Assembly: GCA_041441465.1 (NCBI GenBank)
Contig: JASDSY010000014.1
Coordinates: forward strand, 1 to 21,569
Direction of reading: 5' to 3'
Length of the DNA: 21,569 nucleotides
From: JASDSY01 sp041441465
Lineage (GTDB): Bacteria; Muiribacteriota; UBA9980
In this document: piece after piece, positions 1 to 7,321 of the stretch
Position numbering within the stretch: the stretch's first letter is position 1
Layout: each line of letters opens with the position of its first letter
Made by a program: the position numbers and the translations under genes
Notes under the pieces: model-generated
The model's database searches: none
What the model saw: only the letters and a program-made list of their open reading frames with translations
What the model was told of the DNA's origin: nothing

Positions 1-68
1 TCTTCCTAAAATACATTCTAATAAAATTTTAATTATTCCTTTGTTTTTAAGTTAAAATAAAAAATACA

Positions 69-97
69 TTGACTTTTAAAAAAATATGTAATATATT
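69..97 (+). promoter_or_regulatory. Promoter of the MarR-flavodoxin operon
   Basis: A -35 box TTGACT (69-74) is followed after exactly 17 bases by a -10 box TATATT (92-97), close to the sigma-70 consensus. Transcription would start near base 104, giving a leader of about 60 bases before the ATG at 168. The -10 box lies inside a perfect palindrome (85-102). Confidence 0.7.
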
Positions 98-102
98 ACA
101 TA
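85..102. promoter_or_regulatory. Putative MarR operator (18-base perfect palindrome)
   Basis: TATGTAATATATTACATA is a perfect 18-base palindrome that contains the whole -10 box. MarR-family dimers typically bind palindromes of 16-20 bases placed over the promoter of their own operon, and a MarR gene begins 66 bases downstream. Binding here would block RNA polymerase, so autorepression is the simplest reading. Palindromes can arise by chance in AT-rich DNA, but the length and position argue against this. Confidence 0.6.
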
Positions 103-167
103 AAATAATTTTGAGACAATTTTATAATTTCTTTGAAAATATATGAAATTAACGGCAGGTGAAAAAT

Positions 168-635
168 ATGAATAAAATGGAAGGCATCGATGAAAAAAAA
201 TTTATATTCGGCACGATATTTATGGCCGGAAATAAATTACAAACATTAATGGACAGAGATCTTTACGATCAGAGCATAACTTCAAAACAATGGTTTTTGG
301 TATGTGTAATCGAATATCTCTGCGGAAAAAATCCAACCTTAAACGAAGTGGCAAAGGCGATGAATAGTTCTCATCAAAACGTAAAACAGGTAGCGCTCAA
401 ACTTCAAAAAAAAGGGTTTTTAAAAATGGAAAAAGACAAAAATGACGGACGCATTTTAAGGCTTGAATTAACAGAAAAAAATTTCAAATTCTGGAATGAA
501 CGTCAGAAACATGCCGAAAATTTTCTCGAAAATTGCTTTAAGGATTTCAAAAAATTAGAATTAATAATTTTTCGGGAAGTGTTAGCCAAACTTATGAAAA
601 ATTTTGAAAAAATGGAAAATAAAACGGAGGAGTGA
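168..635 (+). CDS. MarR-family transcriptional regulator
   Basis: A 155-residue winged-helix DNA-binding protein of the MarR family. The helix-turn-helix lies about residues 50-85 (PTLNEVAKAMNSSHQNVKQ) and is followed by the beta-wing with the typical D-x-x-D-G-R pattern (DKNDGRILRLELTEK). The N- and C-terminal helices would form the dimer interface. I chose the ATG at 168 because AGGTGA (157-162) stands 5 bases upstream; an in-frame GTG at 159 overlaps that ribosome-binding site and is less likely. The flavodoxin gene starts 8 bases after the stop, so the two are co-transcribed and the regulator probably controls the flavodoxin and itself through the palindrome at 85-102. The inducer cannot be told; redox or phenolic ligands are common in the family. 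Confidence 0.9.
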   Translation: MNKMEGIDEKKFIFGTIFMAGNKLQTLMDRDLYDQSITSKQWFLVCVIEYLCGKNPTLNEVAKAMNSSHQNVKQVALKLQKKGFLKMEKDKNDGRILRLELTEKNFKFWNERQKHAENFLENCFKDFKKLELIIFREVLAKLMKNFEKMENKTEE

Positions 636-643
636 GAGCAAAA

Positions 644-1129
644 ATGAAAAATTTAATTATTTATGACACTAAATACGGATATACAGAAAAATGCGTAAAT
701 ATGTTAAAGCAAAAGCTTACCGGCGAATATGATATTATAAAAATCAGCCGGGAAAAAAACAGGATTGAAAATTTAATAAATTACGAAAAAATCATTATCG
801 GCGGTTCAATTTATATGGGACAAATTTCAGCCGGTATCAAAGAATTCTGTTCAAAAAACCTGAACGAGCTTAAAACAAAAAAAATAGGGATTTTCATATG
901 CTGCGGAATTATCGAAAATTTTCAGCAGCATATTTCAAATTCATTTCAGGAAGAACTTGTTAAAAATTCCCTGACAAATCAATGTTTCGGCGGAGAACTA
1001 AATCCTTCGAAAATGAATTTTTTTCACAGATTGATCACATGGTTTATAGGCGGTTCGTCATCAGATAACAAATGCAGAAATTTAAACGAAAATATAGATA
1101 AATTAGCAGAAATAATGAATAAAAATTAA
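644..1129 (+). CDS. Flavodoxin (HemG-like flavodoxin_5 type)
   Basis: A 161-residue flavodoxin-fold protein that would bind FMN and carry electrons. The N-terminal beta strand plus phosphate loop reads MKNLIIYDTKYGYTEKC (T-x-Y-G-x-T pattern). A second FMN-contact segment follows near residue 55 (IIIGGSIYMGQISAGIKEF), and a C-terminal segment GELNPSKMNFFHRLI resembles the HemG/flavodoxin_5 group. GGAGGAG at 626-632 precedes the ATG at 644; a GTG at 632 overlaps that site, so I rejected it. It follows the MarR gene directly. Although HemG-like, a protoporphyrinogen oxidase role is doubtful because this genome uses the Ahb route, which bypasses protoporphyrinogen. A general low-potential electron carrier, perhaps for MetH reactivation or radical SAM enzymes, is a reasonable but untested alternative. 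Confidence 0.85.
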   Translation: MKNLIIYDTKYGYTEKCVNMLKQKLTGEYDIIKISREKNRIENLINYEKIIIGGSIYMGQISAGIKEFCSKNLNELKTKKIGIFICCGIIENFQQHISNSFQEELVKNSLTNQCFGGELNPSKMNFFHRLITWFIGGSSSDNKCRNLNENIDKLAEIMNKN

Positions 1130-1228
1130 AAAACTTTATTTATATAAAAGTTTGTAGTAAAATTTTCATATAAAATTTTTAAATATTAAATTCGAGCTTC
1201 AGCATCAAATAAAAATTCTGGAGGAACA

Positions 1229-1936
1229 ATGGCTTTGGTTCAAAAAAAAATTACCGTTATTTTAATAATTTGCATATTTTCTTTAATAAGCCTTTTTATT
1301 AAACCAGGTTTTGCAGAAAACGCCATAAAATCAAACATTACAAATATTACCGGGGAAGTAAATTTAAATCATGAAACTAAAAAAGATTCCAGCTTCAGGC
1401 ATAAGACAAGGATTTCATTTCCGACAGCCGCTGTAATGTTTGGAAAAAAAGGATTTAAAAATTCTTTCGGACCGGGTTTAAGTATTAAGCATGCAATGTC
1501 AACAAACGAAGTACTGACCTTCAGGGTTGAATATCTTCCTTTAAAATTTAAAGAATTAGGCTCTTTGGCAAAACTTGATTATTTCTCTTATAATCTTAAA
1601 TACGTCAATACTTTCAAAAAAGATATGTTTTATGAACTCAGCCTGCATGTCAATAACTTCAGGCCTGATTCGGGATTAGTCAATTACGTGGCCGGCAAAA
1701 ACAATAAAATCGAAAAAAGAACTTTATTTATTCCTGAAATCGCAATCGGGAAAAAAATATTTGACCTTAAAATAAATTTCAGGCATAAAAAACATATCAA
1801 GCCTGTTTATTTGAAAATGTATTATACGTTCGGCAAAAATTATGATTATGGAACTGAAATCGGCGATGCCGGCAGGGAATTTAAAACAAAAAAAGGATTA
1901 AAATTCGGAATCAGTTTTTTCGAGAAAAATTTTTAA
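1229..1936 (+). CDS. Exported protein of unknown function, possibly an outer-membrane beta-barrel
   Basis: I do not recognise a family. The 235-residue product starts with a classical signal peptide: a lysine-containing n-region (MALVQKK), a hydrophobic core and an A-x-A-like cleavage site near residue 29 (PGFAEN). The mature part has alternating polar and hydrophobic residues with many aromatics, for example ALKMYYTFG-like and LKFGISFFEKNF stretches, and it ends in phenylalanine, a frequent last residue of outer-membrane barrels. This is suggestive only. GGAGG (1220-1224) stands 4 bases before the ATG. It lies 99 bases after the flavodoxin gene and is closed by a terminator at 1935-1972, so it may be transcribed alone or by read-through from the MarR operon. 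Like its two upstream neighbours it looks more AT-rich in codon choice than metH or the heme genes. Confidence 0.75.
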   Translation: MALVQKKITVILIICIFSLISLFIKPGFAENAIKSNITNITGEVNLNHETKKDSSFRHKTRISFPTAAVMFGKKGFKNSFGPGLSIKHAMSTNEVLTFRVEYLPLKFKELGSLAKLDYFSYNLKYVNTFKKDMFYELSLHVNNFRPDSGLVNYVAGKNNKIEKRTLFIPEIAIGKKIFDLKINFRHKKHIKPVYLKMYYTFGKNYDYGTEIGDAGREFKTKKGLKFGISFFEKNF

Positions 1937-1972
1937 GAATGTATAATTAATTTTAAATATTTATACATTCTT
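1935..1972. terminator. Bidirectional intrinsic terminator between convergent genes
   Basis: A perfect 12-base-pair stem (AAGAATGTATAA at 1935-1946 with TTATACATTCTT at 1961-1972) encloses a 14-base loop. On the plus strand the stem ends in a T-run (1970-1974) and on the minus strand it runs into AAAAATTT, that is, U-rich RNA. It begins at the stop codon of the exported-protein gene and ends 8 bases before the LOG-family stop codon. The stem is AT-rich, so it is weaker than the terminator at 13938-13974. Confidence 0.65.
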
Positions 1973-1979
1973 TTCACTT

Positions 1980-2573
1980 TTATTTTTCAAGCATATTAAT
2001 TTCATCGAGCCATTTTTCATTATAAGAAGGCTTATAATCATTAAGGCCCTCTATTAACTTCAGCGACTCCTGCTCTACTATCATTATTTTGCGGTGTTCC
2101 GGCCGCAAAAATTTTTCAGAAGTCATATGGTTCATAAAATTTACAAGCGCGTCATAATAGCCGGTCACATTCATCAAGCCGCAGGGTTTAACCTGAAATC
2201 CAAGCTGCGCCCATGTCATAACCTCAAAAAATTCCTCGATGGTTCCGATTCCTCCCGGAAGCGCAATAAAACCGTCTGATAATTCTGACATTTTTGCCTT
2301 GCGTTCGTGCATCGTATCAACTACTATAAGTTCGGTAAGGCCTTTATGCGCCAATTCCTTATCAAAAAGCGATTTCGGAATAACGCCGCTTACTTTGCCT
2401 CCGTTTTTTAAAACCGAGTTGGCAATTTCACCCATTATCCCGACATTACCGCCGCCGTAAACAAGCCTGATATTTTTTTCTGCAATAACTTTTCCAAGGT
2501 TGCGGGCCGCCTCAAGATATGAAGGATTTGCGCCCGAACTTGAACCGCAAAATACGCATATACTTTTTAACAT
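1980..2573 (-). CDS. LOG-family protein, nucleoside 5'-monophosphate phosphoribohydrolase (TIGR00730 type)
   Basis: A 197-residue Rossmann-type protein of the LOG (lonely guy) family, which cleaves the base from nucleoside 5'-monophosphates, including cytokinin ribotides and, in bacteria, AMP or other purine nucleotides. The diagnostic PGGxGTxxE motif is present at residues 106-114 (PGGIGTIEE), with the partner arginine in MHERKAKM (about Arg91). The N-terminal CVFCGSSSG and YGGGNVGIMG nucleotide-loop segments are intact, and the length is normal for the short LOG class. GGAG stands 7 bases before the ATG. It follows metH and the small membrane protein on the same strand after a 228-base gap, so it probably has its own promoter, though I could not pick one. 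The in vivo substrate is unknown; older annotations call this family lysine decarboxylase, which is incorrect. Confidence 0.92.
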   Translation of the reverse strand: MLKSICVFCGSSSGANPSYLEAARNLGKVIAEKNIRLVYGGGNVGIMGEIANSVLKNGGKVSGVIPKSLFDKELAHKGLTELIVVDTMHERKAKMSELSDGFIALPGGIGTIEEFFEVMTWAQLGFQVKPCGLMNVTGYYDALVNFMNHMTSEKFLRPEHRKIMIVEQESLKLIEGLNDYKPSYNEKWLDEINMLEK

Positions 2574-2801
2574 TTTTAACTCCTATAATCACTATTAATA
2601 ACAATACAATTAACCGCAGATTATCTGAAAAAATAAATTTTAAGCTTTCTTAACAAAATAATAAAAAAATTTTAAAAGAGTTAGCGGCAGACCGGCACAA
2701 ACAAACTAATTCAGGGCGCGTTCATAAATTTAAAAACGCTCTTTGAAAATCACGTAAGCATTTTAAAAGGCGGTCGCAAAAAATCTTTAAACGCGCACTT
2801 A

Positions 2802-3098
2802 TTATTCTACAATAGTCGGAGGCTGATTATTATTGCCGCGATTTTTTCCAATATAAATTATCAAACCAAGCACTGCGGCGATTGTAAGCAGCAGCACTAT
2901 GACATTTCCTACTACAAAAAAAACCAGGCTTAGTATAAACTTCAAGACCAGCATTACCGCGCCGAACACGAACGAAAGCAGCATGCCGATAAAGCCGAGT
3001 ATTACTCCTATCAGCTTAAGCGGAATTGAAATTAATAATGCCAGCACGAGAACGATTAAAACCGCGGAAAGAATTTTTAACATTTTATCTTTTTCCAT
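2802..3098 (-). CDS. Small hydrophobic membrane protein, unknown function
   Basis: A 98-residue protein made almost entirely of membrane-spanning sequence: about three hydrophobic segments from residue 7 to 82 (LSAVLIVLVLALLISIPL, then IGVILGFIGMLLSFVFGAV, then a long stretch ending LIIYIG). It has a charged N-terminus (MEKDK) and a short polar tail (KNRGNNNQPPTIVE). I do not recognise a family and assign no function. AAGGTGA lies 4-5 bases before the ATG, which supports real translation. It starts only 20 bases after the metH stop codon on the same strand, so it is almost certainly on the metH transcript, although nothing links it to methionine synthesis. Confidence 0.7.
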   Translation of the reverse strand: MEKDKMLKILSAVLIVLVLALLISIPLKLIGVILGFIGMLLSFVFGAVMLVLKFILSLVFFVVGNVIVLLLTIAAVLGLIIYIGKNRGNNNQPPTIVE

Positions 3099-3118
3099 AA
3101 TTCACCTTTTAAATAACT

Positions 3119-6100
3119 TTACACCGCGAAATATTTCGCCTGCGGGTGGTGTATTACAATTGACGACGTCGACTGTTCAGGCGTCATTTCATAATTTTCA
3201 GTCAATTCAACGCCGATTTCGCCAGGCTTTAATATGTCAAACATTACTTTCTGCAATTTAAGGTCAGGGCAAGCCGGATAGCCGAAGCTATAGCGCGATC
3301 CTCTGTATCCCTGCGTAACCAGGTCCTGCATTTCAAGCGTTTTATTCTCAATTATTCCAAGTTCGCGCCTCATTTTTAAATGAATATACTCAGTGAATGC
3401 CTCAGCCATCTCGACCGATAGTCCGTGCAAATGGAGGTAATCTTTATAGTTATCGCCGGAAAACAGCGTCTTTATCTTTTCGCCGACTTTTTTGCCGGCC
3501 GTAACCACCATCATTCCGATTATATCTTTCTTGCCTGAATTATTATTAGAAAAACTTTCAGGCAAGATAAAGTCGGATATCGCCAGGCCGTTATCGCATT
3601 TTTGGCGCGGAAATTCAAATTTACCAATCACTTTAGAATTATTTTCCGGATCGAATACCAGCACTTCATTACCGCGGCTTAAGCATTCGTAATAACCGTA
3701 TGCGCAATTCAATTCAAATATTTTCTCGTCGCGGCATTTCCTTTTCAGGGTTTCAAAAAGCGGTTCAACAGTATTTTTTATAAGGTTATCGTAATCCTGT
3801 TTCGAGGTATTTCCGCGTTTATACTGCCATTGCCCGCGAAAAAGCGTAGTCTTATTTAAATAAGGATAAATTTCGGCCGGATCGATGTTGAAAGCTATTT
3901 TCCTGCCTAAAAACGGCGCGGCCGGAATATTATCGCATATTTTAATTTCAGTTTTAACGTCCGCATTTAAATTAGCTGCATTCAACGCATTTACAGGCTT
4001 AGCATTCGATGTCCGACCGGATAATTCAGAGTTATTTGCTCCGGCCGCTATAGATTTCATTAAGTTAAGCCCGGAAAAAGCGTCTTCAGCGTAAAATACG
4101 CGGCCGCTGTATATTTTTGAAAGGTCATTTTCCACATAATTTCTTGTGAGGGCCGCTCCGCCTAGTATTACGTCATATTTCAACCCGCGTCTTTCAAGTT
4201 CAAGCAGATTCTCGCGCATAATCTGCGTGGAACGAACCAGCAAACCGCTCATGCCTATCACGTTGGCTTTATACTTTTCACACGCCGCTATCATCTCTTC
4301 GACCGGCACTTTTATGCCTATGTTATAAACCTCAAACCCGTTATTTGTCAATATGATATCGACAAGGTTTTTACCGATATCGTGAACATCGCCGGAAACA
4401 GTTGCAAGCACCATTTTTCCAAGTTTAGCGTATCCGGCTTTTTCCATTTTAGTTTCAAGGAAACTTACCGCCGTTTTCATCGATTCGGCGGACTGAAGCA
4501 CAAACGGCAGCTGCATGGTCCCGGCGCCAAAGAGTTCTCCGACTTTCTTCATAGCGTTAATTAGCGGACCGTTGACAATCTCAAGCGGGCTCAATTTTTC
4601 AAGTACAGCAGTTAAAACTTCTTCCATTCCTTTTTTTTCGCCGTCGATAACCATATTAATAAGTTTTTCTTCAGCGGTAAGAATTTTTTTAGGACCGTTT
4701 TCAATTTCACGGCCGGACAAGTCATCGGATTTTTTCTCGAAATATTTCAATAAATCGAGCAGCGGATCGTTGCCGCCATTTTTCCGGTTGAATAAAAGAT
4801 TTTCAGTCATTTCAAGGTCTTCGCCCGTTATTTTATGGAACGGTAAAAACCCGGCAGGATTAATTATAGCCATATCCAGCCCGGCTTCTATGCAATGCTT
4901 CAAAAACACGGAATTAACAACCGCGCGTACTTTAGGTTTCAGGCCGAACGAAACATTTGAAATGCCAAGCGAAGTATAGCAGCGCGGCATCAGTTTTTTT
5001 ATTTCGCGTATCGCTTCGATAGTCTGAATTGCCGAATCACGAAGAGTTTCGTCGCCGGAGCCTATAGTGAACGTCAAAGCGTCAAATATAATATTTTCAG
5101 GCGGCAATGAATATTCATTCACACATATATCATAAAGCCTTTTCGCTACCTTAACTTTATCGCCGGCGCTTTTCGCCATGCCGGTTTCGTCGATTGTAAG
5201 AGCGATCACCGCCGCGTTTAATTTTTTAGCAAGCGGCACTACCTCGGATAATTTTTTGCCGCCGTCCTCGAGATTTATCGAATTTATTATACACTTGCCG
5301 CCGTGCAATTTCAGGGCCGTCTCGATGACACCCGGATCGGTCGAATCTATAACAAGAGGCAAATTTACCGCAGTCGCAAATCTTTTTGCGGCCTCGCACA
5401 TGTCCTTCTTTTCGTCGCGCCCGACATAGGCTACGCAAAGGTCGATCGCGTGCGCGCCGCCGTTTTGCTGATTTTTAGCTACAGCCAGCATTCCGTCGTA
5501 ATCATCGCCAAGCAGCAGTTCGCGAAAAGCTTTTGAGCCGTTGGCGTTAGTCCGTTCGCCTATTATGAACGGCCGCGGCTCCTGCTTGAGATCCCACGCC
5601 GAATATACGCTTGAAACTTGAGCATTGTCAACAGGAACACGTTTCAACACCTTCGAATTTTTTATATATTCATGCGCCTGCCAGATATGGGCAGGACTTG
5701 TACCGCAGCAGCCGCCGACAATATTGACGCCGTAATTTTCGACGAATTTCTTTATAAACCCGGCAAAATCTTTTGGAGTCAGCCTATACGCAAGCTTGCC
5801 ATCTATATTTTCGGGAAGCCCGGCATTAGGCATTGCCGATACAAGTTTTTTTGTCGATTTAGCCAGAACTTCAAGGTGCTTTTCAAGCTCGAACGGCCCG
5901 AGAGCACAGTTGAATCCTATCGACGTAACAATTTCATAATCGTTTAATATCGCCGTCAGCGCGGATACGTCGGTGCCGACAAGCATCGTGCCATTTTGCT
6001 GCAGCGTTATCGAAACCATGACTGGAATCATGAACCCTTTTTTTAAAAATACTTCAGATATGACATAAAGCAGGCATTTAACCTGAAGTATATCCTGGCA

Positions 6101-6625
6101 AGTTTCGACAACCAGGATGTCAGCGCCGCCGTCGATCATTCCTTCTACCTGCGGCCGGTATGCTTCGGCCATTTCGTCAAATGAAATATGCCCTAAAGAC
6201 GGAAGTTTAGTTGACGGCCCGATCGAACCGGCGGCAAAAAATTCTCTATCAGCAGCCATATCAGCGTGGCCCTGCTTGAATTTTAAAATTGCGCCTTTCG
6301 CTATTTCGGCGGCTTTTTTTGAAATATCATAAACCTTATCGCGTCCGCCCATTCCATATTCGGCCATTACTATGGCATTAGCGCCGAAAGTATTAGTTTC
6401 TATAGCATTCGCGCCGGATTTTAAATATTCGATATGTATCTGCTCAATAATTTGAGGCGCCGTAATATTTAAATATTCATTAAAACCGTCATGGCCGCAA
6501 AATAATTCAGGTGAAGGGTTTTTTCCCTGAATCTGAGTGCCCATCGCGCCGTCGAACAACACAGGCTTACTGCTGCAATATTCAATAAATTTATTTACCC
6601 TGACTTTATCTAATTTTTTAAACAT
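3119..6625 (-). CDS. metH: Cobalamin-dependent methionine synthase
   Basis: A cytosolic enzyme that moves the methyl group of 5-methyltetrahydrofolate via cob(I)alamin to homocysteine, giving methionine. All four modules are present in 1168 residues. The homocysteine/zinc domain (about 15-320) has zinc ligands Cys240 (GFNC) and Cys306-Cys307 (GGCCG). A pterin-binding domain (about 350-620) follows. The B12 cap plus cobalamin domain (about 645-860) has D746-x-H748-x-x-G751, His748 being the cobalt ligand. The activation domain (about 900-1168) has RGQWQYKRG and RYSFGYPACPD. A complete activation domain implies AdoMet plus a reduced flavodoxin-like donor for repair of oxidised cobalamin. GGGAG stands 9 bases before the ATG. 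A low-complexity linker rich in Asn and Ala (about 862-895) joins cobalamin and activation domains. The short upstream region shows no B12 riboswitch. Confidence 0.98.
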   Translation of the reverse strand: MFKKLDKVRVNKFIEYCSSKPVLFDGAMGTQIQGKNPSPELFCGHDGFNEYLNITAPQIIEQIHIEYLKSGANAIETNTFGANAIVMAEYGMGGRDKVYDISKKAAEIAKGAILKFKQGHADMAADREFFAAGSIGPSTKLPSLGHISFDEMAEAYRPQVEGMIDGGADILVVETCQDILQVKCLLYVISEVFLKKGFMIPVMVSITLQQNGTMLVGTDVSALTAILNDYEIVTSIGFNCALGPFELEKHLEVLAKSTKKLVSAMPNAGLPENIDGKLAYRLTPKDFAGFIKKFVENYGVNIVGGCCGTSPAHIWQAHEYIKNSKVLKRVPVDNAQVSSVYSAWDLKQEPRPFIIGERTNANGSKAFRELLLGDDYDGMLAVAKNQQNGGAHAIDLCVAYVGRDEKKDMCEAAKRFATAVNLPLVIDSTDPGVIETALKLHGGKCIINSINLEDGGKKLSEVVPLAKKLNAAVIALTIDETGMAKSAGDKVKVAKRLYDICVNEYSLPPENIIFDALTFTIGSGDETLRDSAIQTIEAIREIKKLMPRCYTSLGISNVSFGLKPKVRAVVNSVFLKHCIEAGLDMAIINPAGFLPFHKITGEDLEMTENLLFNRKNGGNDPLLDLLKYFEKKSDDLSGREIENGPKKILTAEEKLINMVIDGEKKGMEEVLTAVLEKLSPLEIVNGPLINAMKKVGELFGAGTMQLPFVLQSAESMKTAVSFLETKMEKAGYAKLGKMVLATVSGDVHDIGKNLVDIILTNNGFEVYNIGIKVPVEEMIAACEKYKANVIGMSGLLVRSTQIMRENLLELERRGLKYDVILGGAALTRNYVENDLSKIYSGRVFYAEDAFSGLNLMKSIAAGANNSELSGRTSNAKPVNALNAANLNADVKTEIKICDNIPAAPFLGRKIAFNIDPAEIYPYLNKTTLFRGQWQYKRGNTSKQDYDNLIKNTVEPLFETLKRKCRDEKIFELNCAYGYYECLSRGNEVLVFDPENNSKVIGKFEFPRQKCDNGLAISDFILPESFSNNNSGKKDIIGMMVVTAGKKVGEKIKTLFSGDNYKDYLHLHGLSVEMAEAFTEYIHLKMRRELGIIENKTLEMQDLVTQGYRGSRYSFGYPACPDLKLQKVMFDILKPGEIGVELTENYEMTPEQSTSSIVIHHPQAKYFAV

Positions 6626-6676
6626 TAATAATTTCTCCCAGATATTTTTATGAATTTTAGTGAAAACCGGAAAGGT

Positions 6677-6705
6677 ATTTTATCATAATTAAATAAAATA
6701 TTCAA
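6677..6705 (-). promoter_or_regulatory. metH promoter with extended -10
   Basis: Read on the minus strand, TTGAAT (6705-6700) is followed after 17 bases by TAAAAT (6682-6677), and TGA directly before the -10 box gives the extended -10 form TGnTAAAAT. Transcription would start near 6670, leaving a leader of about 45 bases before the metH ATG. It lies back to back with the ahbA promoter. Confidence 0.65.
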
Positions 6706-6738
6706 TGCAACAAACTTCAAAAATATCACGGCGATATA

Positions 6739-6767
6739 TTGACTTAATATGCCGATATTGTTATCAT
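6739..6767 (+). promoter_or_regulatory. Promoter of the ahb/hem gene cluster, positioned for a leaderless transcript
   Basis: TTGACT (6739-6744), 17-base spacer, TATCAT (6762-6767). The expected start of transcription, 6-7 bases past the -10 box, coincides with the A of the ahbA ATG at 6774. No Shine-Dalgarno sequence precedes that ATG. The promoter lies inside the longer open frame that begins at 6705, which therefore cannot be the true coding start if this promoter is used. Confidence 0.65.
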
Positions 6768-6773
6768 ATTGCC

Positions 6774-7304
6774 ATGAAAATAACAGACAGGCAGTTATTA
6801 AAAAATATAGACGAAATGATTTTACGGATCATGCAGGATGAATTTCCGCTTTGTGAAAGGCCGTTCGCGAAAATCGCCGAACTTACGGCAGCCCGGTTAA
6901 AAAAATGCGGTACCGCCAGCTGCAGCGAAACATCAATTCATATAAACGGCATTGACGAAGAATTCATAATAAGCCGCGTCAGGAACATTTACGAACGCGA
7001 CCTTGTAAGACGGCTCGGCCCTATATTCGAAGCGCGCGAGCTCGGTTATGTCAGTACGCTGGCAGCTGTTTCGGCGCCGCCGCAGGACATAGAAAAAACA
7101 TGCGCGGTAATAAATTCATATGCAGAAGTAACGCATAATTATCTGCGTGACAATAAATTTAACATTTGGTTCACCGTCACTGCAAGAAATGAACAAACGC
7201 TCATGACTATTTTAGAAGACATAAAAGAAAAAACCGGCGCCAAAGAGATCATGAACCTGCGGGCGGTAAAAATGCACAAAATCAAAGTGAAACTCGAAGT
7301 TTAA
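6774..7304 (+). CDS. ahbA: Siroheme decarboxylase subunit AhbA
   Basis: An Lrp/AsnC-like protein of 176 residues. With AhbB it removes two carboxyl groups from siroheme to give 12,18-didecarboxysiroheme, the first step of the siroheme-dependent heme pathway. The AhbA signature RRLGPIFEARELGYVSTLAA (about 79-98) and THNYLRDNKFNIWFTVTA (about 122-139) match the alpha subunit. I chose the ATG at 6774 rather than 6705 because the longer version would encode the promoter and has an atypical N-terminus; the family starts near KITDRQLL. Unusually, about 20 extra residues (about 37-62), including Cys45-x4-Cys50, interrupt the helix-turn-helix. The protein is followed after 17 bases by ahbB and heads the heme cluster. 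Confidence 0.9.
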   Translation: MKITDRQLLKNIDEMILRIMQDEFPLCERPFAKIAELTAARLKKCGTASCSETSIHINGIDEEFIISRVRNIYERDLVRRLGPIFEARELGYVSTLAAVSAPPQDIEKTCAVINSYAEVTHNYLRDNKFNIWFTVTARNEQTLMTILEDIKEKTGAKEIMNLRAVKMHKIKVKLEV

Positions 7305-7321
7305 TGATGAAAGTTTAAAAT

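Noticed and set aside
1131..1153. Short inverted repeat AAACTTT/AAAGTTT after the flavodoxin gene
   Set aside because: Seven AT-rich pairs without a T-run; too weak to call a terminator.
2716..2796. Inverted repeat GCGCGTT (2716-2722) with AACGCGC (2790-2796)
   Set aside because: Only 7 bases with 67 between; no consistent internal folding or terminator tail seen by eye in the 228-base gap, so it may be chance.
3119..6625. Several open frames of 60-150 codons on the plus strand across metH
   Set aside because: They are antisense to an intact, fully conserved metH, lack ribosome-binding sites and show no recognisable protein features.
6705..6773. Upstream 23-codon extension of ahbA starting at ATG 6705
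   Set aside because: It covers a well-spaced promoter, has no ribosome-binding site, and the residues do not look like an AhbA N-terminus.
6626..6773. B12 or SAM riboswitch in front of metH
   Set aside because: The predicted metH leader is only about 45 bases and shows no B12-box or SAM-riboswitch stems.
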